From assembly GCA_963665045.2 (NCBI GenBank), contig CAXXJQ010000006.1, positions 62,001 through 126,000 of the forward strand: a DNA stretch of 64,000 bases, in the 5' to 3' direction. The stretch comes from JAFGRU01 sp016934985. GTDB taxonomy: Bacteria; Desulfobacterota; Desulfuromonadia; Desulfuromonadales; JAAYDE01. The notes under the pieces were generated by a model. It made no database searches and was not told the origin of the DNA. It worked only from the letters and a program-made list of their open reading frames with translations. Every line of letters begins with the position of its first letter. Position 1 is the stretch's first letter. This document shows, piece by piece, positions 1-8,732 of this stretch. The position numbers and the translations under genes were made by a program.

Positions 1-1097
1 ACGATCAGCTGAGCGACCCGACCGGAGCGGCGGCGTTTTCGGAGGCGGCCCAGAACCCGGTTTTGGTGATCGACAACCTGGAGAACCGTGACCTGTCGAG
101 GTCAATGCAGAAATTCCTGCTTTTGGCGGCCACCAGGGGCCAGAAAACGAAGCGCACGGCCGGGACGGACCAGGGGACGCTCGATGAGAGCCCGCGGTCT
201 CTGGTGTGCATCACGGCGATCGAGCCGTTCACCCTGCCGGAGCTGATCAGCCGGACGTTCGATATCCAGTTCGACAGGCGGTTGTATGGATCGGACGAGT
301 TTCATGAAAGTGAAGTCCTCGAGACGATCAAGCGCAAGCGGGATCTGATCATCTCGGCCATCCTGAAATTCATTCACAAGGAGATCCTTCCCAACCTGGA
401 GCAGCGCAGGGAATTCATGACCATCCTGAACAAACAGTTCCGGGGGCATGCGAAGGACAGGACCAATGCCTACCTGGCGCTGCTGATGCTGATCCTGGAG
501 AAGATGCTGAAGTACATTCCCTTTTACGGGGAGAACGATCTTCTTTATGGCCTGGAATCCGGCGACAAGGAGATATACACGGCCTGGATCGAGGAGCAGA
601 ACCAGGCGGCGAAGGAAACGGAGCGGGGCAGCAACAACATCCTGCAGCTTCTGGACGGCCTGGTCCGGGAATATGTGAAGCTGCTGAAGGATAAGAATCT
701 CATACCGGCTTATGAGACCGGCTACGAAGGTGAGGTTTTTATCCTTGAGCATCCGGAGTATGGGCTGAGGCTGATCAAGACCAAGCCGGAGAGTGTCTGT
801 GAGTGTGGGCACGTCGGGGATTCCTGCGAGTGCGGAGGGGAGAAGTATATCCGTTCGGTGATCGAGTTCGTGGCCACGTCCGGGGAGATCGTGGACACCT
901 TCGATCGCTACTGCAAGGCGACCGGCAAAAGGAACCCTTACGAATCGGCCAGTGTGTTCACGGCCAGGCTGCGCAACGACCGCAACCTGTTGGCCAAGTC
1001 CGGCTGGGATCTGGTTGCTACGGAGGGGAAAGAGCCGTATTTCAAAATAATTCGGGGTAACAGGTTCTGGAAGTTCAGGAATGTGATGGTGAGGTGA
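1..1097 (+). CDS. phage replication ATPase/helicase-like protein, 5' end outside window
   Basis: The reading frame is open from base 3, so this is the C-terminal ~365 residues of a longer protein. The first visible segment, VLVIDNLEN, looks like a Walker B strand, followed by SLVCITAIEPFTLPEL, which resembles sensor and arginine-finger segments of phage/plasmid primase-helicase ATPases. A helical region follows, then a small Cys cluster (CECGHVGDSCECGG) that could bind metal, and a C-terminal tail ending IIRGNRFWKFRN that could be a winged-helix segment. Its place upstream of the iteron-like field and the integrase fits a prophage replication gene. A TTG at 63 could be read as a start but the frame is clearly open upstream. 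The exact family cannot be named without the N-terminus. Confidence 0.55.
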   Translation, partial: DQLSDPTGAAAFSEAAQNPVLVIDNLENRDLSRSMQKFLLLAATRGQKTKRTAGTDQGTLDESPRSLVCITAIEPFTLPELISRTFDIQFDRRLYGSDEFHESEVLETIKRKRDLIISAILKFIHKEILPNLEQRREFMTILNKQFRGHAKDRTNAYLALLMLILEKMLKYIPFYGENDLLYGLESGDKEIYTAWIEEQNQAAKETERGSNNILQLLDGLVREYVKLLKDKNLIPAYETGYEGEVFILEHPEYGLRLIKTKPESVCECGHVGDSCECGGEKYIRSVIEFVATSGEIVDTFDRYCKATGKRNPYESASVFTARLRNDRNLLAKSGWDLVATEGKEPYFKIIRGNRFWKFRNVMVR

Positions 1098-1101
1098 TCT
1101 G

Positions 1102-1416
1102 ATGGAAATATCGACGAGGGACTTTGTTTTTATTGAGAGATGCCTTTTCAACATCGCCCGTAATCCTGCCAGGCATGAAGGCATTTGTGTCGGTGAAACG
1201 AAAAAGAAGAAAAAGTATTTGGAATCGACTATAGCAGCACTCAATCATGCTGTTGCAGTTGAGGCCGCCGATTCAGGAGCTGAATATCGGGGAAGCAGGT
1301 GCCAACTGGCCGTCCTTTTCAGTTCTTATGGAGGAAAGCTCTATTGTTGTGGCTGGCGTAGGGAGATGGTGAAGGTCATTCGTGGCAATAGGACCTACAG
1401 GTTCATTCTGCCGTAG
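1102..1416 (+). CDS. small hypothetical prophage protein
   Basis: A 104-residue protein that starts 4 bases after the previous stop and has a good ribosome site (GAGGTGAT) overlapping that stop, so it is probably translated together with the ATPase. There is a lysine-rich patch (KKKKK) near residue 36. The last residues, VKVIRGNRTYRFILP, echo the tail of the upstream protein (FKIIRGNRFWKFRN) and that of the antirepressor further on (ERIVNGNRFFRY). I do not recognise the family; a small DNA-binding role is a guess from this shared tail. Confidence 0.5.
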   Translation: MEISTRDFVFIERCLFNIARNPARHEGICVGETKKKKKYLESTIAALNHAVAVEAADSGAEYRGSRCQLAVLFSSYGGKLYCCGWRREMVKVIRGNRTYRFILP

Positions 1417-1726
1417 TGGTGCAATTGGCCTGATGGTGGTGCATCTGCAGCGCTGATTGTCCCGATGGTGAGTAAAACAGGGAAAAATAGACCTGTTTGA
1501 AACCCTTATTTAAGCAAACGCGCGCGCGTGGGGCACATTTCTGAAACAACTGCTCAACTGCACCATTTTTAAGTAACTAATTGTTTTCATTGGTTTTATG
1601 TGTGGTGCAGTTTGTGGTGCAAGTGTGGTGCAGTGTGGTGCAGTTGCGGTGCAGTTCAAGCCCGGTATTTTCAATTGCACCACCCATCCAGGCCAGTGTT
1701 TATGCGGGCTTGCTGGCAAATGGTGC
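1417..1726. repeat. iteron-like TGGTGCA repeat field
   Basis: TGGTGCA or its complement occurs at about 1417, 1437, 1559 (complement), 1603, 1615, 1626, 1636, 1676 (complement) and 1720, with CGGTGCA at 1647. The five central copies (1603-1653) are spaced 10-12 bp apart, about one helical turn, as protein-binding iterons are. The field lies in a 750-bp non-coding gap between the replication ATPase and the integrase, so a prophage origin or a repressor-operator cluster is plausible. The GC-alternating run near 1520-1529 and the AT-rich stretch near 1565-1600 are also in this gap. Confidence 0.5.
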
Positions 1727-1739
1727 AGTTGAGCAGTTG
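1547..1739. repeat. perfect 22-bp inverted repeat bracketing the iteron-like field
   Basis: The arms at 1547-1568 and 1718-1739 are exact reverse complements over 22 bp and are 149 bp apart. Each arm contains the TGGTGCA/TGCACCA unit plus CAACTGCTCAAC. The five helically phased repeats lie between the arms. Such long exact arms are unusual by chance. Confidence 0.65.
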
Positions 1740-1971
1740 AAAAAGTCTCCAAGGGGTCGCTGAAACGTTAAGGTCAGGATCTTCAGTTTTCTCTTCCCAG
1801 GGGGTCCAGAAGGCGTTTTAGCCAAAAAGAAAGGTCATTGTTTCTGATTATGCCATTTTTTCGAGCTAATTTGAAATTTTTCAATGGTGATCAAAGGTTA
1901 TGGCCTGCTGATGGGCTCTGATGGGGGGCTTTTTACACGTGGTGCTTGGTATGGACGAAAAAAGCGGAATT

Positions 1972-2063
1972 ACCGCACAGAATTATAAATAGTGCGGTCA
2001 AGATTACAGGACATAATGAGGATTCAATAGGTTACGGTCCATGAGTATTATGAATTGTGCGGT
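1972..2063. promoter_or_regulatory. possible operators with ACCGCAC/GTGCGGT half sites
   Basis: ACCGCAC at 1972-1978 and GTGCGGT at 1992-1998 form an inverted pair with a 13-bp AT-rich spacer, and GTGCGGT recurs at 2057-2063. They lie ahead of the integrase gene, where a phage repressor or excisionase would bind. This is inference from the repeats alone. Confidence 0.3.
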
Positions 2064-2222
2064 AAGTTCGGAAATGTTGGACGATCAGTGGAAGCTGAAG
2101 GCTAATATACCCTCCCCCCCTGCAAAAGATTCAGTCAGATCCCCTGCCCCCTCCCCCCCAGTTGCTCTTCTGTATTGTGCTCATTTCCATGCTTTTTTCC
2201 AAAAGCGGGGGGCGCGGGGGGT

Positions 2223-3176
2223 ATGATGACCGAACTAATGGACAGATGGCAGCGTCACATGCGCATCCTGCGGGCCCTTTCCGACGAAAGCTGCAGGTCT
2301 TACCGCCACAAAGCGGAAGAGTTCCTTTCGTGGTTGGAAGCCACCGGCCGTCCCGCCGATCCGTGCCAGGTATCCAGGAAGGATATCGAAGCATGGCTCG
2401 AGCACCTTTTCTACCGCGGCAACAGCAACGCCACCCGGGCGGGCAAACTCACAGCTCTTCAGCATCTCTTCCGCTGGTTGGTATACGAGCAGCTTATACC
2501 AGCCGACATTACCGAAGAAATCCCCAAGCCGAAACTCCGCCGCAGCTTCGTCCAGAAGTACACCAAGGAGGAAGTCTACCGATTCTTCCGCCAGTGCGAC
2601 CCCTCCACCCAAAAAGGCCTGCGGGATATCTCCATCCTGATACTGATGGCATTCGCAGGCCTACGAGACGGCGAAGTCTGTGGCTTAACGGTCGGCGACC
2701 TGGTCGACGACGGCCGCCACATAGACGTTAATATTGTCAAAGGAAAAAAAGAGTCCTTCCGCACCGTCTATCTCTGGAAAGCTCCTTCGCTCATCCTTCG
2801 CCAGTGGATATCCATCAGGCTTTCGAACGGCGTCGGCCCAACAGACCGCCTGTTCGTAAGTTTTCGGAAAGGCGACCAGTGCCAGGGCCTGCCGCTCACA
2901 CAATCCGATATCGGCCACATGGTCAAGGATCTCGCCGGTCGCGCCCGGATCCGCAAGGCCCGCATCACTCCCCATATGTTTCGGGCCACTCACATCAGCG
3001 ACCTTCGCAACATCCGCGGCTATGATATCGCCGCCATTGCTGAGCGGGTCGGCCATCAGCAGATCAGCACAACCGACCGTTACATCCCTTCGCGCGGACG
3101 CATTCAGCGGGAATATCCCAGCCTTGCCGCGTATTGGAATGACTTTCCAAAGCTATGGAATACGGAGGAGGTATGA
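2223..3176 (+). CDS. tyrosine recombinase/integrase (prophage)
   Basis: Catalyses site-specific integration and excision. Counted from ATG at 2223 the protein has 317 residues. An N-terminal SAM-like core-binding domain (about 1-105) is followed by the catalytic domain with the expected residues: Arg148 (AGLRDGE), the HxxR box (TPHMFRATHISDL) near residue 250, and His/Tyr in VGHQQISTTDRYI with the nucleophile Tyr287. An upstream in-frame ATG at 2175 would add a Cys/Gly-rich leader that does not look like protein, so 2223 (or 2226) is preferred; the G-rich stretch just before it is a poor but possible ribosome site. The stop overlaps the start of the Mor-like gene, so the two are translationally coupled. 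No att site is seen beside it. Confidence 0.9.
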   Translation: MMTELMDRWQRHMRILRALSDESCRSYRHKAEEFLSWLEATGRPADPCQVSRKDIEAWLEHLFYRGNSNATRAGKLTALQHLFRWLVYEQLIPADITEEIPKPKLRRSFVQKYTKEEVYRFFRQCDPSTQKGLRDISILILMAFAGLRDGEVCGLTVGDLVDDGRHIDVNIVKGKKESFRTVYLWKAPSLILRQWISIRLSNGVGPTDRLFVSFRKGDQCQGLPLTQSDIGHMVKDLAGRARIRKARITPHMFRATHISDLRNIRGYDIAAIAERVGHQQISTTDRYIPSRGRIQREYPSLAAYWNDFPKLWNTEEV

Positions 3177-3451
3177 CCCAAGGCAACCATTGGTGGGAGG
3201 GGCGGGACGCCATTCATGCCTTTGGCAAAAGGATGATTGCCGAATACGGTCAATCGGTTGGCGCCGCGATTCTGCAGGCCCTTTTCGAAGAAGTAGGAGG
3301 CATGCGCATCCGGGTTCCGACTATCACCGATCTTCAACGCATTCAGCGGGACGACCGTATCCGGACGCTCTTCGACGGACGCAACCACCAGGAACTCGCA
3401 CTTCGTTTCGGTCTCACTGAGACACATATCCGAAGAATTTTGGAAAAATGA
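3173..3451 (+). CDS. Mor-like transcriptional activator
   Basis: A 92-residue protein starting at ATG 3173, which overlaps the integrase stop in ATGA and has a strong ribosome site (GGAGGAGG). The C-terminal part RNHQELALRFGLTETHIRRIL is a clear helix-turn-helix like that of the Mor/C family, activators of middle and late promoters in Mu-like phages. The N-terminal part (ILQALFEEVGGMRIRVPTI) resembles the Mor dimerisation region. It is the best candidate for the protein that binds the repeated sites ahead of the late operons at 6156 and 15534. Confidence 0.75.
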   Translation: MTQGNHWWEGRDAIHAFGKRMIAEYGQSVGAAILQALFEEVGGMRIRVPTITDLQRIQRDDRIRTLFDGRNHQELALRFGLTETHIRRILEK

Positions 3452-3490
3452 TGATCTGGAAAGACCCACCTGAACTTAACCTGATTTGCG

Positions 3491-3501
3491 TTGGCCAAAC
3501 C
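3491..3501 (+). promoter_or_regulatory. possible third, degenerate late-activator site
   Basis: TTGGCCAAACC matches 10 of 11 bases of TTGGCCCAACC, the palindromic heart of the 20-bp sites at 6156 and 15534. It lies 40 bp after the Mor-like gene and just before a terminator, with no clear gene to drive. Confidence 0.25.
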
Positions 3502-3570
3502 TGTCTAATTTATCCTAAGGATAAGCAGGAACCATTTTAAAATGACTTTTAAGAATGAGCGGGAAAATGG

Positions 3571-3604
3571 AAAGCCCACCATTTTATTGGTGGGCCTTTT
3601 TTTC
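3571..3604 (+). terminator. terminator after the integrase/Mor-like operon
   Basis: Stem GCCCACCA (3574-3581) pairs with TGGTGGGC (3588-3595), followed by a T-rich run. It closes the integrase and Mor-like transcription unit. Confidence 0.75.
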
Positions 3605-3809
3605 GTCCTATTTTCTGTGATTTATGAAACGGTAAATTATCCTCTTCGCACCCGCTTAAAGCAATAAAGCAAGAACGCTCCTATGCTCCCACTATGCTCC
3701 ACTAACTATCCTTATTCTTAGGAGGTTTAGATAGAAAGGTATTGGCTGTCGAGTGAGAAGGCCTGACACCAATTCCCTTTCATCCTCTCTCCCATATCGG
3801 GCTTGAATT

Positions 3810-4478
3810 TCATTCAGCCTTGTCGTCCGGGCCATGGGTATAGGAATATGGGTTCTGGCTACTGCACAGACTCAGGAGCGTTCCAATGGCGTTGTCGCTG
3901 GACTTTATACTCTCGTATTTATTGGCAAGAGAAAGCAGGTCATTAAAATCCGTATCAGAATTAAAGTAATTAACCATGTTTGCCTTAATATCTTGTACTC
4001 TGTTCTGAATCTGGGAACTGTAATCCAGAATGCTCTGGTTGGCACTCAATTGTTTGAATGCCGTGGTGAATCCTTCGTTATCGTTCAAGGCTTCTTCCAA
4101 TTTGGATTTTTCAGGGCAATCGCCTGAGATACAGATTTTACCCTTTGAGTCCATGGAAAGGCTTATTTCCTTGTCCAGCTCTATGCCCAGGGATTGCATG
4201 GTTTGCGTAAGCATTAAAGAGACAGCCTCCTCCCGGTCCTCTGCTACTGCTTCAAGATCCCTTAATTTTAGTTTTCCCGTGGGATTCAGCCCCATTGCCT
4301 CCCGTGTCCGTGCCATGGACAGGTCGTTTGAAAAAGTGACCCGATCCCTTGATGTGGAATTGGTTTCTTTTGTTTGCCCTGCAGATTGACCAGCGGCGGT
4401 TTTTGTTTCGACGACTGACGCATTGTTTCGGTAATAAAGATTGTCTGCGACATATGTTGTCGTGGGAGTAACACTCAT
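3810..4478 (-). CDS. hypothetical protein (222 aa)
   Basis: A hydrophilic 222-residue protein with no signal peptide or membrane segment. The N-terminus (to about residue 45) is Ser/Thr/Asn-rich and probably disordered; the middle contains RDRVTFSNDLSMARTREAMGLNPTGKLKLRDLEA and a glutamate-rich helix, and the rest is predicted helical with heptad-like spacing. Two Cys lie in ICISGDC. I do not recognise the family. It is transcribed against the phage genes and is followed at its 5' side by a hairpin, so it is either prophage cargo or a chromosomal gene between two elements. Confidence 0.6.
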   Translation of the reverse strand: MSVTPTTTYVADNLYYRNNASVVETKTAAGQSAGQTKETNSTSRDRVTFSNDLSMARTREAMGLNPTGKLKLRDLEAVAEDREEAVSLMLTQTMQSLGIELDKEISLSMDSKGKICISGDCPEKSKLEEALNDNEGFTTAFKQLSANQSILDYSSQIQNRVQDIKANMVNYFNSDTDFNDLLSLANKYESIKSSDNAIGTLLSLCSSQNPYSYTHGPDDKAE

Positions 4479-4591
4479 CTGTCCACCTCATAAGCTTTTG
4501 TATAGTTTTTTTTAACCTTCCATTGCCTTAGCAAAATATGCGCCAGATCCGCTATCGAAAGAGTGACAGGAGATTAAAAGCAAAACTCAAA

Positions 4592-4625
4592 ATGGCCCAC
4601 CCGGTTTCCGGAGTGGGCCATTTCA
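4592..4625. terminator. hairpin terminator, copy 1
   Basis: ATGGCCCAC (4592-4600) pairs with GTGGGCCAT (4613-4621), followed by T's; A's precede it, so it may work on both strands. A second, related hairpin lies 100 bp downstream. Confidence 0.55.
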
Positions 4626-4697
4626 ATGTCTGACAAAGGCTGCCTTGTAAGAATTTTGATCAGTGGAAGTTCGATGTAAAAAACCCAAAAATGATGA

Positions 4698-4730
4698 ATG
4701 GCCCACTCCATTTCTGGACGGGCCATTTTG
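4698..4730. terminator. hairpin terminator, copy 2
   Basis: ATGGCCC (4698-4704) pairs with GGGCCAT (4720-4726), with inner CCA/TGG pairing and a TTTTG tail. It shares the ATGGCCCAC arm with the hairpin at 4592, as if one was copied from the other. It lies at the 3' side of the binding-protein gene. Confidence 0.55.
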
Positions 4731-4808
4731 GTGTCGTTTATGTAGTGATTTATGAGACAGAAGGTTTTCGTTCTGTGCAGCGTTATGTTGCCCACGCAGC
4801 ACCGCAGG

Positions 4809-5666
4809 TTATTGTGGCGTTACCGTTGCTGGGGAAGAATTTGGCTTGATGAGTTGCAACTCGTTCTGTTTGCGAAATTTGGCTATTTCCTTTTTGACCA
4901 TACTGTCATAGTCGATATTCATTCCTTTTACAGCTCTTTCATAACGGCGCAACAAGCGCTCTCCTTTAGGGGAGTTTTTATGAAAAACGTAATAGTGAAG
5001 AATAGGTTTAGCCGGGATATCCAGTATCCGAATTTTATTTTCAACATTATCCACAATAGCCTGATATTCAATGGCATACCGGTTCAGTTCAAATACGGCA
5101 TCAATCCGGTTCACCAAAAGTTTTGAAAGATTGCGGCTGGTCCAGTCGCTGCCGGAAAGATCCTCAATGATAATCTTATCCTGATTGTTTTTTATTAACG
5201 GAGGATATCGTAACTCGAGCAACTTTACAAACCCAATGCGGTATCCGCTGATGTCGTCGATTGTTGTTACGCTTTTCAAAGGATTATCTGCTCTCACGGC
5301 AAGACATGGAAAGTCGACAAAATAAGCCTCTTTCGGAAAATATAAAAAAGGTACTAAAAGCATTGATTTGGCAGTTAGAATCGTCCCGTCTATCGTTTCC
5401 CCACCCTCTTTTTGATATTTGGCAAGGCGGGATAAAGGGAGTGGACCGATCCAGTCGACGGTGCATCCCATTCTCGCGGCAATTGCATTAAAAAGCTCAA
5501 TTGACGGTCCTTCCGGTGTGACGCCGTCATCAGCAACAATAGCATGGGGAGGAACCGTGAACCAAGCCATCCGGATGCTTTCAGCTTTCAGTGGACCTAC
5601 GAAGGCCAGACTCCCCAAAAGAAAAATAACCGTAAAACTTGCGATCTCTTTTATCTGCCTGATCAT
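4809..5666 (-). CDS. periplasmic substrate-binding protein (SBP family 3-like)
   Basis: A 285-residue protein with an N-terminal signal peptide (hydrophobic TVIFLLGSLAFVGPL, cleavage near KAES). The mature part has the type II periplasmic-binding fold pattern: an early strand IRMAWFTVPPHAI, then GPSIELFNAIAARMGC, DGTILTAKSMLLV and a hinge-like YRIGFVKLLE. It would bind a small solute, perhaps an amino acid, in the periplasm. No transporter permease or ATPase is next to it, so it may act alone or in signalling. It lies between the integrase block and the terminase genes, on the opposite strand, which is odd for phage DNA. Confidence 0.75.
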   Translation of the reverse strand: MIRQIKEIASFTVIFLLGSLAFVGPLKAESIRMAWFTVPPHAIVADDGVTPEGPSIELFNAIAARMGCTVDWIGPLPLSRLAKYQKEGGETIDGTILTAKSMLLVPFLYFPKEAYFVDFPCLAVRADNPLKSVTTIDDISGYRIGFVKLLELRYPPLIKNNQDKIIIEDLSGSDWTSRNLSKLLVNRIDAVFELNRYAIEYQAIVDNVENKIRILDIPAKPILHYYVFHKNSPKGERLLRRYERAVKGMNIDYDSMVKKEIAKFRKQNELQLIKPNSSPATVTPQ

Positions 5667-6155
5667 TTAAATTGTTTTGATCCATCGTGAAGGGGAGAAA
5701 TCCCCTGTCCAAACTAGACCACTCGAACAAAGATACAACTCAAGAGAAGATTGCCATTCTGCAAGCGCAGAGGCGAATCCTGTTGCTTGGACAATTTAAC
5801 GGCAAATATTAGGTGGGAAGCTTTCATGCTTATCCTGCCTTTTAGTCTTTTTGACGAGGAAAAAAGGTGGAGTCTTCTCTTTCAGGAAAATCGAACTGAA
5901 TTTTTCAACCTTTCTAATTTTTACAAATTAATAGGAGTTGTCAATTTAAGGAGTTAAAAAATCTGTTTGTGAGGAAATCAGGGTGGTCTTATTTGTTGGC
6001 CTGGAAAGTTTTCTCCTAAATTTCAACTGCTTTTAGCCTTTTTCACAAAATCCCTGATTAATAAAATACAAACCTGTCCAGACCTCCTTCATGGCCGGCC
6101 CTATCCTTCATCTTTTTTGGATCAGAAAACGATCTCTCAGTTCCTTTCCCCCTTC
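5667..6155. other. non-coding stretch before the late operon
   Basis: About 490 bp without a convincing gene. It is AT-rich in its second half and contains several T-runs. The promoter of the binding-protein gene must lie at its left end and the first late-promoter site at its right end. I see no other feature. Confidence 0.5.
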
Positions 6156-6198
6156 CTCACACCCTTGGCCCAACCATGTCTTGATTTCCGGGTAGTTT
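6156..6198 (+). promoter_or_regulatory. candidate late promoter 1 with activator site
   Basis: The 20 bp CTCACACCCTTGGCCCAACC (6156-6175) recur exactly at 15534-15553. They contain the odd palindrome TTGGCCCAA. Exactly 17 bp after each copy lies a -10-like hexamer, here TAGTTT (6193-6198). The site lacks a -35 match and precedes the terminase operon, as expected for a Mor/C-type activated promoter. Confidence 0.55.
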
Positions 6199-6228
6199 TT
6201 TGGCGATGACCTGAAAAAGGAGACCGCC

Positions 6229-6936
6229 ATGTCCGAGCACCCGGAAGACCAGCTCGAAGAAACTTACATTCCCCCGGATCCCGACGGCTACGAAGAGCCT
6301 CCCGGCATCCCCGAGGATCTCCGCGTCCCGCGCCGGCGGCAGTACACTCTTTCTCCCGCCGCCATCGAGCAGCGCCGCCAGGCCGCTCAGCAGCCCAAGC
6401 CCGGCATGCAGGGCATCCGCAACAACTGGAAGCACGGCCTCTACGCCAAGGACTTCGCCAACCGGCTCAAGCCCTGCAAATCCACCTGCCCCCGCTATCC
6501 GTGCACCATGGTCGGCGACGGGATCACCGCCCCGGGAGGAGACTGTCTCGACAAAACCGAGCTTCTGCAGTTCTTCCGCTCTGTCCACACTGCCATCACC
6601 ACCAAGAACACCGATGACTTCAACGGCTATAGCGCCCTGCTGATCGCCAACAGCATGAAGATCCTCCAGGACATGCAGGAAGCCATCCTCCAGGACGGCA
6701 CAGTCCTCAAGCGCGAAAAACAGACCCGCGAAGGGCTCCAGATCGAATACGTCATGCACCCGGCCCTGGCCGCCCTGCCCAAGCTCATCGCCGACCTGGG
6801 CATGCACCCCAGCGAGTTCATGATAACGCCCAAAGCCATTGCCAAGCAGGAAGATGAAGAAGAAGGCCTCAAGACCCTCGCCGACCTCATGAGCGGCGTC
6901 GCCCGCAAGCTCAAGCCCAAAGGCACTGAAGAATGA
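6229..6936 (+). CDS. terminase small subunit-like protein
   Basis: A 235-residue protein at the head of the late operon with a ribosome site AAGGAG. The motif NNWKHGLYA near residue 65 is typical of small terminase subunits, which recognise phage DNA for packaging. A CxxxCPRYPC segment follows, and a C-terminal helical region (LPKLIADLGMHPSEF) that may contact the large subunit or oligomerise. The N-terminus is acidic and proline-rich. Its last codon overlaps the large terminase start (ATGA), supporting the assignment. Confidence 0.7.
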   Translation: MSEHPEDQLEETYIPPDPDGYEEPPGIPEDLRVPRRRQYTLSPAAIEQRRQAAQQPKPGMQGIRNNWKHGLYAKDFANRLKPCKSTCPRYPCTMVGDGITAPGGDCLDKTELLQFFRSVHTAITTKNTDDFNGYSALLIANSMKILQDMQEAILQDGTVLKREKQTREGLQIEYVMHPALAALPKLIADLGMHPSEFMITPKAIAKQEDEEEGLKTLADLMSGVARKLKPKGTEE

Positions 6937-8732
6937 ACCCGGCCACCCTCCGTCCCGTCCTCGATGCGCCGGCACCGATCGCCCTGGCCGACCTGAAAAA
7001 AGGGATCCTCGTTCCGCGACCCGATTTCGAGGCCTGGCTGCAAAGCTGGAACTGGACATATCACCAGTTGGCCCGGGGCGAACTCCCTCTGGGGTTCGAG
7101 TCCTTGGATGAATTTCAGCTCGCCTGCCTCTGCGCCGATCCGGTCCTCTGGGCCGCGGCCTTCCTGCGCGATCCCGACGACCCCGAAACACCCTACGCCT
7201 TTTGGGGCTATCAGCAGGAATCCATCCGCTACCCCGGCAATACCATCCACGAATGCGGGGCCGAGGTCGGCAAAACTCGCGAGATCCTCGTCTACCTCCT
7301 GTGGAAGGCTTTCACCCAATACCGCGGCAGCGCCCTGGTCGGCGCTCCCCAGTTCGTCCACCTCATGGAGATAGTCGACTCCATCGAAGAACAACTCGAC
7401 TTCAACCCCGACCTCAAATCCTCCCTGCGCGAGCACCGCAAGCACCCCCACCACAGTATGAAATTCGCCAGCGGATTCAAGATCGACTTTCGCCCCGCCG
7501 GCTTCGACGGCACCGCCTTTCGCGGCGTCCACGTCCGCACCGCCTGCATCATGGACGAGATCCCCAAGGCCAAGAACCCCGATATCTTCAAGGAATTCTG
7601 GAGGGCTGGAAAACCCGGCTGCGCCTTCAAGCTCTACGGCACGCCCGACGGTGACCGCTCCTGCGAGGCCTACCGCCTCAGCCAGAAAGCCGACGGAAAA
7701 CTGGAAGAGGATGACGACGACTTCACCAGAAACCTTTCCTTTCGGAAATTCAAATGGAGCAAAACCCTTATGCCGTCTCCCTTCTGGAGCCCGGAACGCC
7801 GCCGCTTCTACATCGATCAGTACGGTGGCGAGGATTCTCCAGGCTACCAGCAGAACGTTCTCGGCAACTGGGGCGATCCGGAAAATTCCGTCTTCCCATG
7901 GCACCAGTTTTCAAGGCTTCTAAAAGACCTGCCCGCCTACCGCGTGCTCAAGGTCCTGGTGGATGACTCCCAGGGCGAGGTCACCCTGTTCGCCGCCGAA
8001 TACCGCCCGGGCCCGCCAGGCGAAGACGGTCAACGCGGCGGCTACGAAGAATCGATCATTTTCGACCGCCGCCTCCCCAAAAGCAGATTCGACATACGAG
8101 CCGAGATCAAAAGCCTGTTTAGCGGCGAGTCCGGACTCTGGTTCGGAGGGGCCGACCTCGGCTTCTCCCAGGATCCCACCGAAATCCTCGTCAAGCTCGT
8201 CTTCGGCAAGGTCCACCGGACCTTTGCCCGCGTCCAGCTCAAGGGGGTCAGCTACGACCAGCAGGCCGAAGCGATCGACGCCCTGGACGACGTATTCGAC
8301 GGCGGCAAATCTGAAATGGGCTGGGGCATCGACTTCGGCAACGCCGGCAGCGCCGTCTGCCACATCCTCCAGAACCAGGACCTCTATGCCGGCAAGGGTT
8401 TCGAAGACCGCCTCAGCGGGTACCAGTTCGGGGCCACCTACGAAGCCGTCAACGAAGAAGGCGACATCATCCTCGATCCCAACACCCAAAAGCCCCTCAA
8501 GCTGACCGGCAAAGAGCTGGCCACCGATCTGCTCGTTACCAAGATGCAGCGCCAGGAACTCGAGTACCCCCAGGATCCCGACATCATGCTCTACTATCCC
8601 AACCACACCTACCGCGAAGGAACCCGCCACCGCATCTTCAAAAAAGAAGACGACCACCTCATCGACGCCGACAGGGTACTGACTTTGCGCATTATCCTGC
8701 CCGGTGATGGAACGGAGGATTTATTCGCATGA
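6933..8732 (+). CDS. terminase large subunit
   Basis: The 599-residue DNA-packaging motor. The ATPase half carries a deviant Walker A motif GAEVGKT (about residues 109-115) and Walker B CIMDEI (about 206-211). The nuclease half shows RNase H-like acidic positions in WFGGADLGFSQDP and GWGIDFGNAGS. The start overlaps the small-subunit stop and its own stop overlaps the next start, so translation is coupled through the operon. Length is normal for the family. Confidence 0.9.
   Translation: MNPATLRPVLDAPAPIALADLKKGILVPRPDFEAWLQSWNWTYHQLARGELPLGFESLDEFQLACLCADPVLWAAAFLRDPDDPETPYAFWGYQQESIRYPGNTIHECGAEVGKTREILVYLLWKAFTQYRGSALVGAPQFVHLMEIVDSIEEQLDFNPDLKSSLREHRKHPHHSMKFASGFKIDFRPAGFDGTAFRGVHVRTACIMDEIPKAKNPDIFKEFWRAGKPGCAFKLYGTPDGDRSCEAYRLSQKADGKLEEDDDDFTRNLSFRKFKWSKTLMPSPFWSPERRRFYIDQYGGEDSPGYQQNVLGNWGDPENSVFPWHQFSRLLKDLPAYRVLKVLVDDSQGEVTLFAAEYRPGPPGEDGQRGGYEESIIFDRRLPKSRFDIRAEIKSLFSGESGLWFGGADLGFSQDPTEILVKLVFGKVHRTFARVQLKGVSYDQQAEAIDALDDVFDGGKSEMGWGIDFGNAGSAVCHILQNQDLYAGKGFEDRLSGYQFGATYEAVNEEGDIILDPNTQKPLKLTGKELATDLLVTKMQRQELEYPQDPDIMLYYPNHTYREGTRHRIFKKEDDHLIDADRVLTLRIILPGDGTEDLFA

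Noticed and set aside
102..1244. Long minus-strand frame opposite the replication ATPase
   Set aside because: It is a shadow of the plus-strand gene; its composition is odd and it has no ribosome site.
3542..3670. Short hydrophobic frame after the Mor-like gene
   Set aside because: It reads through the terminator hairpin at 3571 and lacks a ribosome site.
6157..7904. Long minus-strand frames (344 and 425 codons) opposite the terminase genes
   Set aside because: GC-rich third positions keep the opposite strand open; the plus-strand genes have clear motifs and coupled starts.
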